Positions 1 to 8,586 of a stretch of 64,000 nucleotides of DNA are shown here, in pieces (within the stretch, counting starts at the first letter, position 1; every line of letters begins with the position of its first letter). Position numbers and translations under genes: made by a program. Where the stretch lies: assembly GCA_020847545.1 (NCBI GenBank), contig JADLBV010000022.1:22767-86766 (forward strand), written 5' to 3'. Origin of the DNA: Phycisphaerales bacterium. Lineage in GTDB: Bacteria; Planctomycetota; Phycisphaerae; Tepidisphaerales; Tepidisphaeraceae. The notes under the pieces were generated by a model. That model ran no database searches. It saw only the letters and a program-made list of their open reading frames with translations, and had not been told where the DNA came from.

Positions 1-1
1 C

Positions 2-499
2 CAGCTTTGGGAAGGACCGGCCGGGAAACCGATCCTGGACCTGATCGGCGGCGCGATCGAAGCCTATGATGCGCTGCCCAAATCCGTCGTCGGGATCGTC
101 GAGATGGATGGTAAAAAGTACCCTTGGAACGTCTGGGGCGACCTGCTGTATGCCCAGCCGGACACCAAGGTGCTGGCCAAATATGCCGACCAGTTTTACG
201 CCGATGCCGCCGCCATATTGCAAAAGCAGCACGGTGAATCGACCGTCACCTATTGTGGCGTTTATCCCAATGACCCACTGGCCGAAGCGGTCATTGAAAA
301 ACTGGCAAGTCAACTTAAAATTCCCGTCGTCACGTTGCCACCGCGCGTGCAGTGGCTTCGTCGTGGCGGTTACAATATTCTGTTGAACTATCAGGACAAA
401 CCGGTGGATGTGCCGGCTTCCAAAACCGCACGCTTCATCATCGGAGATCGCCAGATCGAACCGGCGGGCGTTGCGGTCTGGGAGGAAAATAACCCATGA
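2..499 (+). CDS. beta-galactosidase GH42, C-terminal part (5' end outside window)
   Basis: This open frame enters from the left edge and ends at a TGA that overlaps the next start, giving the last 165 residues of a larger protein. GH42 enzymes hydrolyse beta-galactosides and have a catalytic barrel, a trimerisation domain and a small C-terminal domain. The visible part matches the last two. It has a WGDLL stretch, a run like the GH42 pattern of asparagine/tyrosine residues before a glycine-rich strand (LAKYADQFYADAAA), and a late RRGGYNILLNY segment that matches the GH42 C-terminal domain. The catalytic glutamates would lie upstream and cannot be checked. The ATGA overlap with the oxidoreductase gene suggests one transcript for sugar use. 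The family call is by pattern recognition and is moderately secure. Confidence 0.6.
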   Translation, partial: QLWEGPAGKPILDLIGGAIEAYDALPKSVVGIVEMDGKKYPWNVWGDLLYAQPDTKVLAKYADQFYADAAAILQKQHGESTVTYCGVYPNDPLAEAVIEKLASQLKIPVVTLPPRVQWLRRGGYNILLNYQDKPVDVPASKTARFIIGDRQIEPAGVAVWEENNP

Positions 500-1608
500 A
501 AAAACAAATTCGGGTGGGCGTCATCGGCTGCGGTGCGATCAGCGGGGCATACCTGGGGATGGCAAAAAATTTCCCCATGGTGGAGATCGTCGCGTGCAAC
601 GACCTGGACATGGACAAAGCACGCGCCAAGGCGGCGGAATTTGGCGTGCCCAAGGTCTTGAACATCGATCAAATGATGGCGTCGTCTGAGATCGACCTGA
701 TCTTGAATTTGACCATTCCCAAGGCGCACGTCGCGACGGCGCTGCGGGCCATTGAAAACGGCAAACACACCTACAGTGAAAAGCCACTGGGAGTGGATCG
801 AGCCGAGGGATTGAAGCTGCTGGAGGCGGCGAAAAAGAAAAACGTCCTCGTCGGATGCGCGCCCGATACATTCATGGGGGCGGGAATCCAAACCGCACGC
901 AAGCTGCTGGATGATGGGATCATCGGCAGGCCGGTGGCGTTCACGGCATTGATGATGTGTCCGGGGCATGAAAGCTGGCATCCCAGCCCGGAGTTTTATT
1001 ATCAAGTCGGCGGCGGGCCGATGTTTGACATGGGGCCGTATTATCTGACGGCGTTATTAAACCTGCTGGGTCCGGTCAAACGACTGAGCGGCATGGCATC
1101 GGTGGCGATCCCGCAGCGCACCATTACCAGCAAGGACAAATTTGGCCAGACGATTGTCGTCCAGACGCCCGACCACATCTGTGGCATGCTCGAATTTCAA
1201 AACGGCGCCGTGGGGAACATCATCACCAGCTTCGCGACACGGTTTCCCACCTATGACGGCAGGCAGCCAATCACAATTTATGGCACGCAGGGGACGATGC
1301 GCGTGCCGGACCCGAACGATTTTGACGGGCCGGTGCATTATCGCCGCAAGGATGATGCGGACTGGATCGAGGCGCAGCCGGAGTTTGTAAAAGGGTATGG
1401 GCGGTCCATCGGCGTGGCGGACATGGCCTATGCGATGCAAAGCGGGCGTGCCCATCGCGCCGATGGCCAGCAGGCATACGCGGTGCTGGATTTAATGCAG
1501 GGTTTTCTGGACAGTTCCGAAAGCGGGCGCTCATACGAGCCAAAAGCCGCATATGAGCGGCCCGCCCCCATGCCGGCGGGATTGCCGTTTGGGGTGTTGG
1601 ATTTTTGA
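496..1608 (+). CDS. Gfo/Idh/MocA family NAD(P)-dependent oxidoreductase
   Basis: The protein has 370 residues, normal for the family. An N-terminal Rossmann fold shows the dinucleotide-binding GCGAISGAY motif at about residues 10-18, and the family EKP signature follows near residue 95. The C-terminal alpha/beta half carries a GGGPMFDMGPYYL segment typical of the substrate domain. Such enzymes oxidise or reduce sugars, inositols or pseudo-oligosaccharides with NAD(P)H; the substrate cannot be read from sequence. The ATG overlaps the stop of the GH42 gene by four bases, so translation is probably coupled and the substrate is likely a sugar released by that enzyme. Family call secure, specificity unknown. 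Confidence 0.9.
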   Translation: MKKQIRVGVIGCGAISGAYLGMAKNFPMVEIVACNDLDMDKARAKAAEFGVPKVLNIDQMMASSEIDLILNLTIPKAHVATALRAIENGKHTYSEKPLGVDRAEGLKLLEAAKKKNVLVGCAPDTFMGAGIQTARKLLDDGIIGRPVAFTALMMCPGHESWHPSPEFYYQVGGGPMFDMGPYYLTALLNLLGPVKRLSGMASVAIPQRTITSKDKFGQTIVVQTPDHICGMLEFQNGAVGNIITSFATRFPTYDGRQPITIYGTQGTMRVPDPNDFDGPVHYRRKDDADWIEAQPEFVKGYGRSIGVADMAYAMQSGRAHRADGQQAYAVLDLMQGFLDSSESGRSYEPKAAYERPAPMPAGLPFGVLDF

Positions 1609-1615
1609 TCAAACC

Positions 1616-1651
1616 CCCTCCCTCGCCCTCCCCCGGAATACCGAGGGAGGG
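1616..1651. terminator. Hairpin between convergent genes
   Basis: A perfect 10-bp stem (CCCTCCCTCG with CGAGGGAGGG) lies in the 55-bp gap between two convergent genes. Neither side has a strong T-run; the minus direction continues GGTTTGATC. It may be a weak bidirectional terminator or a small palindromic repeat like the one near 38.5 kb. Confidence 0.4.
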
Positions 1652-1663
1652 AACCAGAGCGAG

Positions 1664-2686
1664 CTACACCTCCCGGTCAACGGCCGCGGCAATTCGGCGT
1701 ATTGCTTTCATCATGTCGGCGAACATCGGCGGCGTGATGGATTGAGCGCCATCGGTCATGGCGTGTTCGGGGTCGTTGTGAACCTCGATGATCAACCCAT
1801 CCGCCCCGGCCGCGACGGCGGCCCGGCACATGGAATCAACCAGGTTGCTTTTGCCCGTCCCCTGACTGGGATCGACGATCACCGGCAGATGGGTGACACG
1901 ATGCAATTCAGGGACGGCCGCCAGCGCCAGGGTGTTGCGGACGTATTCCTCGTAAGTGCGAATACCCCGCTCACACAGCATCACCTTCTGGTTGCCGTGT
2001 GACATGATGTATTCGGCCGCCAGCAGAAATTCCTCCAGCGTGGCGCTCATGCCCCGTTTGAGCAAAATGGGTTTGGGCTGATCGCCAACGGCATTGAGCA
2101 AATTGAAATTCTGCATGTTACGGGCGCCGATCTGTAGCACATCCGCATACTTGGCCACCAGCGCCACCTGCTCCACCGCCATGACTTCGGTGACGATGGC
2201 CAGGCCGGTCTGCTCGCGCGCTTCGGCGAGGATGTCCAGCCCCTTTTCAGCCATTCCCTGGAAGGAATAGGGATTGGTGCGCGGCTTGAACGCGCCGCCG
2301 CGCAGGGCAACCGCCCCGGCTTCCTTGACCGCATGGGCAATTTCAAGTGTCTGCTTCTTGCTCTCGACGCTGCACGGCCCGGCGATGACGCCGATGCGCT
2401 TGCCGCCGATGCGGGCGGAAGCATCCGACCCCATGGGGACGACCGAACGCTCCTTTTTCATCTCCAGCGAGGCCATCTTGTATGGGGCCAGAATCGGCAC
2501 GACACGATCCACCCCATCGACATTTTCCAATACGCCGTGGTCCTTGAACCGGTCGTTGCCGATGACGGCGACCACCGTGCGTTCCTCGCCTATGATGACA
2601 TGATCCTTCAATCCCATTTCGCGCACCCGTTTGACAACATGTTCAACCTGTTCTTTGGTTGAACCTTCCTTCATCACCACAATCAT
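1664..2686 (-). CDS. aroF: 3-deoxy-7-phosphoheptulonate synthase (DAHP synthase, type I-beta)
   Basis: This enzyme condenses phosphoenolpyruvate and erythrose 4-phosphate in the first step of the shikimate pathway. The 340 residues comprise an N-terminal ferredoxin-like regulatory domain (about 1-70, beginning [13 protein letters not shown]) and a KDO8P/DAHP-type barrel. Family motifs are visible: [19 protein letters not shown] and, late in the protein, [11 protein letters not shown]. The layout is that of Thermotoga- or Bacillus-type enzymes in which the N-terminal domain mediates feedback inhibition. A good Shine-Dalgarno (AAGGAG) precedes the ATG by seven bases. Upstream on the same strand lie an aromatic-rich leader peptide and an intrinsic terminator, so expression is probably controlled by attenuation. 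The identification is secure. Confidence 0.95.
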   Translation of the reverse strand: MIVVMKEGSTKEQVEHVVKRVREMGLKDHVIIGEERTVVAVIGNDRFKDHGVLENVDGVDRVVPILAPYKMASLEMKKERSVVPMGSDASARIGGKRIGVIAGPCSVESKKQTLEIAHAVKEAGAVALRGGAFKPRTNPYSFQGMAEKGLDILAEAREQTGLAIVTEVMAVEQVALVAKYADVLQIGARNMQNFNLLNAVGDQPKPILLKRGMSATLEEFLLAAEYIMSHGNQKVMLCERGIRTYEEYVRNTLALAAVPELHRVTHLPVIVDPSQGTGKSNLVDSMCRAAVAAGADGLIIEVHNDPEHAMTDGAQSITPPMFADMMKAIRRIAAAVDREV

Positions 2687-2745
2687 GATCGGACTCCTTG
2701 AAGTTTGAATCGCCAGTATCGAAACACGTTGACCTCGCTGAACAC

Positions 2746-2777
2746 AAATAAAAAACCCCGGGATCGGCGTCCCGGGG
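2746..2777 (-). terminator. Intrinsic terminator (attenuator) upstream of aroF
   Basis: On the minus strand an 8-bp G+C-rich stem (CCCCGGGA with TCCCGGGG, 6-nt loop) is followed directly by TTTTTTATTTG. It lies between the aroF start and its likely promoter, and no minus-strand gene lies upstream for it to serve, so it should act as an attenuator. A competing pairing between 2807-2814 and 2767-2774 (eight pairs, one G-U) would break its 5' arm. Confidence 0.8.
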
Positions 2778-2805
2778 CTTTTGATTACTTGATGAATCGA
2801 ACCAC

Positions 2806-2880
2806 TCAGGACGCGCGTTGGCCGGCCGGATAAAAATATCCGTTAAACCAGAAGCCAAAACCCGCGAATCGAGTGTTCAC
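2806..2880 (-). CDS. Aromatic-rich leader peptide of aroF (24 aa)
   Basis: A GTG-started frame on the minus strand encodes 24 residues. Residues 5-17 ([13 protein letters not shown]) contain five Phe, two Tyr and one Trp. Such runs are the hallmark of ribosome-mediated attenuation, where a shortage of charged tRNA stalls the ribosome. The stop codon at 2806-2808 lies inside the 5' strand of the antiterminator (2807-2814), so a ribosome reaching the stop would mask it and let the terminator at 2746-2777 form. A ribosome stalled on the Tyr/Phe codons would leave it free. No Shine-Dalgarno is evident, and the predicted transcript start is one base before the GTG, so the peptide may be translated from a leaderless end. 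Confidence 0.75.
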   Translation of the reverse strand: MNTRFAGFGFWFNGYFYPAGQRAS

Positions 2881-2887
2881 AGGGTCA

Positions 2888-2915
2888 AATTTATCATGGT
2901 TTGGGATGGAGTCAA
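2888..2915 (-). promoter_or_regulatory. Sigma-70-like promoter for the aroF leader
   Basis: TTGACT and TAAATT are separated by 16 bp on the minus strand. The predicted start falls one base before the GTG of the leader peptide. Confidence 0.55.
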
Positions 2916-2974
2916 ATATTTTTCAGATTTTTTGGCGACTTGAGGGATAAATCCGCCGGCGATATGTTCGGGGA

Positions 2975-3925
2975 ATGCAAGATAAACCGGTTGTATTGGT
3001 GACGGAAGGTGGCGATCCAAGGCCGTTGGCGTGGCTCAAGGAGCGGGCCCGGGTGATCGAGGCGAAGGTGGATGAGCCTGCGTATGGTGAGGCGCTGGGA
3101 CAGGCACAGGCATTGAGCGTCCGGACATACACCAGGGTCAATGATGCGTTGCTGGATCGGATGCCGAAATTGCGTGTGGTCGGCCGGGGCGGGGTGGGGT
3201 TGGAAAACATTGATGTGGCGGCCTGTCGGGCGCGGGGGGTGGAGGTGGTCTATACCCCCGATGCCAATACGCTTGCTGTGGGAGATTATGTGATCGGTTA
3301 TATCCTGCAACTGTTGCGACCGTGGGAATTGTTTTCGGATGCGGCCTATACGCCGGCCGAATTTAAGCGAATTCGCAATACGGTTCGGGGCAGGCAGTTG
3401 AATGAGTTGACGATTGGGATTTTGGGGATGGGTCGGGTTGGCCGGCGGGTGGGTCATCTGGCGGCCAACGGGTTTGGGATGCGGGTGTTGTACAACGATC
3501 TGTTGGATGTGGGGGGCCAATTGTCGTTTCCCGCGCGATCGGTGGACAAGGAGACGTTGCTGGGTGAGGCGGATGTATTGACGATCCATGTGGACATGCG
3601 GCCGGGGAATGAAAATCTGGTGGGTCGAGATCAACTGGCGCGGATGAAGCCGACATCGGTGGTGATCAACACCAGCCGGGGGGAAGTATTGGACGCGGCC
3701 GCGTTGGCGGAGGCGATCAGGTCAAAGAAATTGTTCGGCGCGGCATTGGATGTGTTTCATCCAGAGCCGCCGGGGGATGATTTTCCACTTTTGGGGTTGA
3801 ACAACGTGCTGTTGACGCCGCATATCGCAGCGCGGACGCAAACCGCGATGGAGAACATGAGCTGGGTGGTGCGGGATCTGATGGAGGTTCTTGAGGGAAG
3901 AAAGCCGAAATATCCCGCGCCGTGA
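2975..3925 (+). CDS. D-isomer-specific 2-hydroxyacid dehydrogenase (phosphoglycerate-dehydrogenase-like)
   Basis: The 316 residues show the two-domain fold of D-2-hydroxyacid dehydrogenases. The NAD-binding motif GILGMGRVGRRVG lies near residue 150. The catalytic Arg is in NTSRGEV, the Glu in DVFHPEPP and the His in LTPHIAAR. PGDH (SerA) makes 3-phosphohydroxypyruvate in serine synthesis, but this protein lacks the C-terminal ACT or intervening domains of regulated SerA, so a broader hydroxyacid role is possible. It is divergent from aroF with about 95 bp between it and the aroF leader. A GGGGA directly precedes the ATG. Family call secure, substrate uncertain. Confidence 0.85.
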   Translation: MQDKPVVLVTEGGDPRPLAWLKERARVIEAKVDEPAYGEALGQAQALSVRTYTRVNDALLDRMPKLRVVGRGGVGLENIDVAACRARGVEVVYTPDANTLAVGDYVIGYILQLLRPWELFSDAAYTPAEFKRIRNTVRGRQLNELTIGILGMGRVGRRVGHLAANGFGMRVLYNDLLDVGGQLSFPARSVDKETLLGEADVLTIHVDMRPGNENLVGRDQLARMKPTSVVINTSRGEVLDAAALAEAIRSKKLFGAALDVFHPEPPGDDFPLLGLNNVLLTPHIAARTQTAMENMSWVVRDLMEVLEGRKPKYPAP

Positions 3926-3936
3926 TTGAGAAACAA

Positions 3937-5433
3937 TCAGGCAGCTTTGGTCTGGGTTTTTGGCGGCGAGAAGACGCGAACGCAATTTCGGCCGGCGTGT
4001 TTGGCGGCGTAGACGGCCAAGTCGGCGGCTTTGATCAACTGGGCGGGTTCCTTGAAGATAAACGGTGGTTCGAGTGTTGCGACGCCGAAGCTGGCGGTAA
4101 CGGGGATGCTCAGGTTACCGGCGGCCACGGGTTTGGCGGCCAATGCCCTGCGGATGGTTTCGGCGAGAGTGGTGGCGACCGCACGGGTGGACCCGGGCAG
4201 GATGATACACATCTCCTCACCGCCGTAACGAACGGCGAGATCCTGCTGACGGGCGGCGGCCTTGATGATCCGGGCGACGTATTTCAGAACCTGATCGCCC
4301 GTGGGGTGTCCATGTTTGTCGTTGATGGACTTAAATTTGTCCACATCCAGCATCAACAATGACAACTGTTTGTTTTCACGGATCGACTCGGCGAATTTTT
4401 CGGAAATAAACTGATCGAAGGTGGCTCGATTGTTCAGTCCGGTCAGGGCATCCGTGGTGGCCTGAACCTTCAATTGCTGATTTTGCGCCTGAAGCGTCGA
4501 CGTCTGCCTTTGTGAACGCAGTGTCAGTTCCACCAGCGCCTCATTGGCCTTTTTCAAAATTGCTTCAAAGGTGGTGGCCGGGCCGATGTTGATCTCGAAC
4601 AACGGCGCCACCTCGCGCGTGCGGCGGCCGATCTCGTCGAGCAGCGCATCGCAATCGGCTTCGTTGAGCTGGTATTTTTCCTGACAGAACTTGCGCACCA
4701 TGCCGATGGGACCGGCCGCGTTTTCATCGACGAAAACATCCGCGCAGATGCTTGACAGATAAACCAGGTCAGCCAGTTTGCGCAGCGATGGGTCCTCCAC
4801 CTTCTCCGGTTCATGGTGGAACGTCATCGGTACGCTCAACAAGGGAGGCAGTTTCCATTGCTCGGCCAGCATCCCGCTGACCTGGGCATGGGTGAGTTCA
4901 AATGCCTCCTGCTCGGCGGCGGGCAATTCACAGTGCGTTGAGATTTTTTCACAGACCGCGCCATATTGATCGCCCAATACCTGGTCAAACACCAACACGC
5001 CGATATCCTTCATCAGCGCGGCCAGAAAACATTCCTCCTGCTGCACCAGTTTGATCTTGCTCGCGATGGTTCGGGCCGCGGTGGCGCTGTAAATGCTGCG
5101 CCGCCAGAAGGTCAGATGCTTGAATCCCTTCCCCTTGTCCTTTGCCAGCGTCGTGACCAGCGAGAAACCAAGCACCAGCGTCTTGACCGATTGCAACCCC
5201 AGAATCACCAGCGCGTGGCTGATGGTCCCAATGCTCTGGCTGCGGCCATAAAAACTGGAATTGACCGTGCGGAGAATTTTCGAGGATAAGGCGGGGTCTT
5301 TGGAGATCACCCGCGCGATCTCGGCGATGTCAACCGATTCACGCTGTGCCAGGTCCAACACCTGAATGGCGATGGTGGGAAGCGAAGGCAGTGTAGGACA
5401 TTCGCGGATACGACTCAGAAGCTGTTCATTCAT
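3937..5433 (-). CDS. HDOD domain-diguanylate cyclase (GGDEF) protein
   Basis: I start at the ATG at 5433 (MNEQLLSRIRECPTLPSLP), because the frame further upstream lacks family features. The 498-residue product has an N-terminal HDOD domain (about 8-210), a helical linker with likely coiled coil, and a C-terminal GGDEF domain beginning near TDALTGLNNRATFD. The active-site signature is GGEEM, so cyclisation of GTP to c-di-GMP should be possible. HDOD domains are noncatalytic HD relatives that occur in signalling proteins. No transmembrane segment is seen, so it should be cytoplasmic. A PilZ protein that could read c-di-GMP is encoded near 30 kb, but a functional link is only inference. Confidence 0.9.
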   Translation of the reverse strand: MNEQLLSRIRECPTLPSLPTIAIQVLDLAQRESVDIAEIARVISKDPALSSKILRTVNSSFYGRSQSIGTISHALVILGLQSVKTLVLGFSLVTTLAKDKGKGFKHLTFWRRSIYSATAARTIASKIKLVQQEECFLAALMKDIGVLVFDQVLGDQYGAVCEKISTHCELPAAEQEAFELTHAQVSGMLAEQWKLPPLLSVPMTFHHEPEKVEDPSLRKLADLVYLSSICADVFVDENAAGPIGMVRKFCQEKYQLNEADCDALLDEIGRRTREVAPLFEINIGPATTFEAILKKANEALVELTLRSQRQTSTLQAQNQQLKVQATTDALTGLNNRATFDQFISEKFAESIRENKQLSLLMLDVDKFKSINDKHGHPTGDQVLKYVARIIKAAARQQDLAVRYGGEEMCIILPGSTRAVATTLAETIRRALAAKPVAAGNLSIPVTASFGVATLEPPFIFKEPAQLIKAADLAVYAAKHAGRNCVRVFSPPKTQTKAA

Positions 5434-5590
5434 TCGTTGCTCAGATTTAGCGCACACCCTGATTGCTCTCGTCGCTGATACGACGCCGACATGTAATTTA
5501 TCGTACACATGGGCCGGCGACTTTGCTTTTTGATAAGCCAAAAATGGATTTGGGGGATTTGAAGATGTTGTCCAATAAAAGCGGGGTGGA

Positions 5591-6799
5591 CTATTTTTTA
5601 GTCGATACCATGTCGGATGGTTGGGGCGTGTAGATCGACAGGTCGGGATACCAGTATTTCATCACCGGCCAGTAGAGTGATTCATCGGCCGCGATGGGGG
5701 CGAGCTTGTTTCCGCGGCGGGTTCCATCCAACGCGGTTCCATCGGCATTCCACGCGGTGTTGGTGGCGGTATCAATCAGAAATGCCTTGGGCCGTCGGGG
5801 ATCGGTGTTGGGGATGAATCGGAGATATAAATCCTGTTCGATTCGCCGATCAAAGGCGCGTGGGGCGCTGGTGCGCGGGTCGCGGTAGAGCAATACGGTC
5901 TGGCCGGCGGCGGTGAGATTGAGCGGGCTGCCGCCCAAGGCGTTTTCGGGCAGAGCGACCGGCGGCGTGGTTTCGATCTGAATAATACGCAGATTTGTCG
6001 ATGTATCGCCCGGCTCGCGTGGAAGTTTGTAATGGGGCAACACGGGGGCGGCCGGCGCATTGGCCGGTGTGCGCACTGGTTGCAACACGCGGGTTTGAGG
6101 GTAGCGGGTGCGCCATGTGGACCAGGGCATTTTCCATGTGCGGATCGGATCGCGCACGCCGGCCGGTTTATCGCCAAGTTTGCGGCCAAGGGGCTGGGTC
6201 AGGCCAGTGAGTCCGTTGATGAACTGGCCGAGCCGGGAATTGTACAAAAGCAGCGCGTTGGCCGGCATGGAGACGATCTCCAGATCGCGGGCCTTGAGTT
6301 CGCGGGTGATTTCAAAGGCCTGTGCCCGATTGGCGAACGCGGACCAGAAGAGGATCATCCGCCGATCATGATCGGTTTGGATCACCACCGGATTGGAAAA
6401 AAGCACGGCATAGGGATAGGCATACGGGACATCGGCGAAGATCAGGCCGACCACCTCATCCTCATCACGGATCAAATGGGTCTGTTCGGCCGCGATGAAG
6501 GTGGGATTGTCGATGATCCCCAAAGCATTGATCGATTCGTTGGAGAAGCGATGAAAAAAGAGGGCCAAAATGGGCGCCAGGCCGATCAGCCACCATGCAC
6601 GGCGCTTGCCGGAGACCACCATCACGATCAGGAGGATCGCCAGCAACATGGAAATGGCCACCAACAACCACTGAAATCGCCGGGTGATGAGGATCAGATC
6701 CAGGCCGTGGGAAAACTGCGCGAGGTTGGGATGCGTGCCGTACGCCATGATGGCGGCGAAGAACAAATCCAGGCCGATCACAAGCAACGGCAGAACCAT
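5591..6799 (-). CDS. DUF3179 domain-containing membrane protein
   Basis: The N-terminus contains about three hydrophobic segments (residues 1-20, 43-63 and 70-85). The rest contains the DUF3179 pattern: an LLYNSRLGQFINGLTGLTQPLG stretch near residue 185, then a TWKMPWSTWRTRYPQTRVL stretch near residue 220. The function of this family is not established. The tail (about 250-402) is Pro/Ala-rich at first, then holds a folded-looking segment I do not recognise. It is divergent from the ABC ATPase gene with a 56-bp gap. The domain call is fairly secure; no reaction can be assigned. Confidence 0.75.
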   Translation of the reverse strand: MVLPLLVIGLDLFFAAIMAYGTHPNLAQFSHGLDLILITRRFQWLLVAISMLLAILLIVMVVSGKRRAWWLIGLAPILALFFHRFSNESINALGIIDNPTFIAAEQTHLIRDEDEVVGLIFADVPYAYPYAVLFSNPVVIQTDHDRRMILFWSAFANRAQAFEITRELKARDLEIVSMPANALLLYNSRLGQFINGLTGLTQPLGRKLGDKPAGVRDPIRTWKMPWSTWRTRYPQTRVLQPVRTPANAPAAPVLPHYKLPREPGDTSTNLRIIQIETTPPVALPENALGGSPLNLTAAGQTVLLYRDPRTSAPRAFDRRIEQDLYLRFIPNTDPRRPKAFLIDTATNTAWNADGTALDGTRRGNKLAPIAADESLYWPVMKYWYPDLSIYTPQPSDMVSTKK

Positions 6800-6818
6800 G
6801 AGGCGTTACTTTACGATT

Positions 6819-6847
6819 TTGGCACGGCCTTTGCCAGTTGATACAAT
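6819..6847 (+). promoter_or_regulatory. Sigma-70-like promoter for ABC ATPase gene
   Basis: TTGGCA and TACAAT are separated by 17 bp. The predicted start lies about two bases before the ATG at 6856, giving an almost leaderless message. Confidence 0.6.
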
Positions 6848-6855
6848 CCGAGGTG

Positions 6856-7596
6856 ATGTCGACGGTGGCTTCCATTCAGCAATTGAGCAAGATTTACCGC
6901 AAGCCGGGAACGGATGTGGAGGTTTATGCCCTGCGGAGCATCGACGTCGATTTTGAGGAGGGGGAATTCACCGCGATCATGGGGGCCAGCGGTTCGGGCA
7001 AAAGCACGCTGATGAACATCATCGGCTGTCTGGACCAACCGACGGCCGGCCGATATGTGCTGGGTGGGGATGACATCAGCCTGATGAACGATGACGCGCT
7101 GTCCGAAATCCGCAGCAGCCGGATCGGGTTTGTCTTTCAAAATTTCAATTTGATCCAGCAACTGACGGTGCTGGAAAACCTCGAAGTGCCGATGTTTTAC
7201 CTCGGTATCAGCCCGCACGAACGTCGCCAACGGGCAACCCAACTGGCCGAACGGGTGGGATTGACCGAACGGCTCGACCATCGCCCCATGCAACTATCAG
7301 GCGGCCAGCAGCAGCGCGTCTGCATCGCGCGGGCGTTGATCAACGAACCATTGATTTTACTGGCCGATGAGCCAACCGGCGCGCTGGACAGCAAGACCGG
7401 CCAGCAGATTTTGGCGCTGTTCGATGAGCTGGTGGCCGATGGCCGGACCATCATCATGGTGACGCACGATCCCAGCGTGGCGCATCGCTGTCATCGGGTG
7501 GTTCATCTGCACGATGGGCAGATCGTCAGGGATGAACGCAACGCGCGCCATGCGGTGCATGTTGAGGGGGCGCAGCTCTCCGAAACGGGCGATTGA
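6856..7596 (+). CDS. ABC transporter ATP-binding protein (LolD/MacB type)
   Basis: I choose the ATG at 6856 (MSTVASIQQLSKIY). All ABC motifs are intact: Walker A GASGSGKST, Q-loop FQNFNL, signature LSGGQQQR, Walker B LILLADEPTG with the catalytic Glu, and the H-loop THD. The length (246 residues), an early Tyr-Arg-Lys segment and the QxxNL after the Q-loop are typical of the LolD/MacB/FtsE group, which power mechanotransmission or lipoprotein-release complexes rather than classic transport. No permease gene is adjacent, so its partner must be elsewhere. Family secure; subgroup probable. Confidence 0.9.
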   Translation: MSTVASIQQLSKIYRKPGTDVEVYALRSIDVDFEEGEFTAIMGASGSGKSTLMNIIGCLDQPTAGRYVLGGDDISLMNDDALSEIRSSRIGFVFQNFNLIQQLTVLENLEVPMFYLGISPHERRQRATQLAERVGLTERLDHRPMQLSGGQQQRVCIARALINEPLILLADEPTGALDSKTGQQILALFDELVADGRTIIMVTHDPSVAHRCHRVVHLHDGQIVRDERNARHAVHVEGAQLSETGD

Positions 7597-7635
7597 TGAT
7601 TTCACAGGCTCCGACAATCCATCCATGACCCTCCA

Positions 7636-8586
7636 ATGACCCTTCAATGCACCCGACTTGCCCCCTCCCCCACCGGCGCCCTGCATCTGGGCAATGCGCG
7701 AACGTTTCTGGTCAACTGGCTGCTGGCCCGCCGATTGGGCTGGCATATCCTTTTGCGGATCGAGGACCTGGATGGCCCGCGCATCAAACCCCATGCGGCC
7801 GAACAGGCGATGGAAGACCTGCGCTGGCTGGGATTGGATTGGGATCAAGGCCCCATCATGCAATCTGTTCGACAGGCGCGATATGATCAGGCCATCAACC
7901 AATTGATCGCAAAGGGCAATGCCTACCCCTGCACATGCAGCAGAAGTGAAATCGAATTGGCCGCCAGCGCCCCACATGCAGAGGATGGGGCGGCCATTTA
8001 TCCGGGTACCTGTCGGGGCCGGTTCGCCACCGTGGAGGATGCCACCCATCAATCGGGCCGACGGCCGGCCATTCGTTTTGCCGTGCCGAATCAGATCATG
8101 CTCATCCATGACCAGTTGATCGGCGACATTCAATTCAACCCGGTGCGGCAACTGGGCGATTTTGTCATCGCCAAAAACGATGGCACGGCCGCCTATCAAC
8201 TGGCCGTGGTGGTTGATGATGCCGACAGCAAAGTCACACAGGTTGTTCGCGGCGACGACCTGCTCGATTCCACCCCCCGCCAGATGCTCCTCTATCAGGC
8301 GTTGGGATTGTCGGCTCGTATTCCAACCTACACCCACCTGCCGCTGGTGATCGGCCCCGATGGTCGACGACTGGCCAAACGGCATGGTGACACCCGCCTC
8401 GCCACCTATCGCCAACGCGGTGTGCCGGCGACCAGGGTGCTTCAACTGCTGGCGGGATGGTGCGGCATTCAATCCGATCCCACATTGTCCCATCCGGCCG
8501 ATTGTATTGACCGATTCTCTTTGTCCTCACTCCCCCGCCACCCCATCGTATATGATCCCGTACACGACCCTTTATTGAAGGATTGA
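7636..8586 (+). CDS. gluQ: Glutamyl-Q tRNA(Asp) synthetase
   Basis: GluQRS is a truncated glutamyl-tRNA synthetase paralogue that attaches glutamate to queuosine in tRNA-Asp. The 316-residue protein has the catalytic core only, with no anticodon-binding domain. Visible motifs are APSPTGALHLGNAR (HIGH-type) near the N-terminus, a Cys-rich zinc site beginning with YPCTCSRSEI and ending with YPGTCRGR, and a KMSKS-like LAKRHGD near residue 248. The lpxK gene overlaps its stop codon, so the two are likely co-transcribed. A queD gene for queuosine precursor synthesis is present at 29.4 kb, which fits the role. Confidence 0.92.
   Translation: MTLQCTRLAPSPTGALHLGNARTFLVNWLLARRLGWHILLRIEDLDGPRIKPHAAEQAMEDLRWLGLDWDQGPIMQSVRQARYDQAINQLIAKGNAYPCTCSRSEIELAASAPHAEDGAAIYPGTCRGRFATVEDATHQSGRRPAIRFAVPNQIMLIHDQLIGDIQFNPVRQLGDFVIAKNDGTAAYQLAVVVDDADSKVTQVVRGDDLLDSTPRQMLLYQALGLSARIPTYTHLPLVIGPDGRRLAKRHGDTRLATYRQRGVPATRVLQLLAGWCGIQSDPTLSHPADCIDRFSLSSLPRHPIVYDPVHDPLLKD

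Noticed and set aside
2790..2850. GGTTCGATTCATC on the minus strand resembles a tRNA T-loop
   Set aside because: The flanking stem does not pair and no D-arm or anticodon arm could be drawn; the region is explained by the aroF leader.
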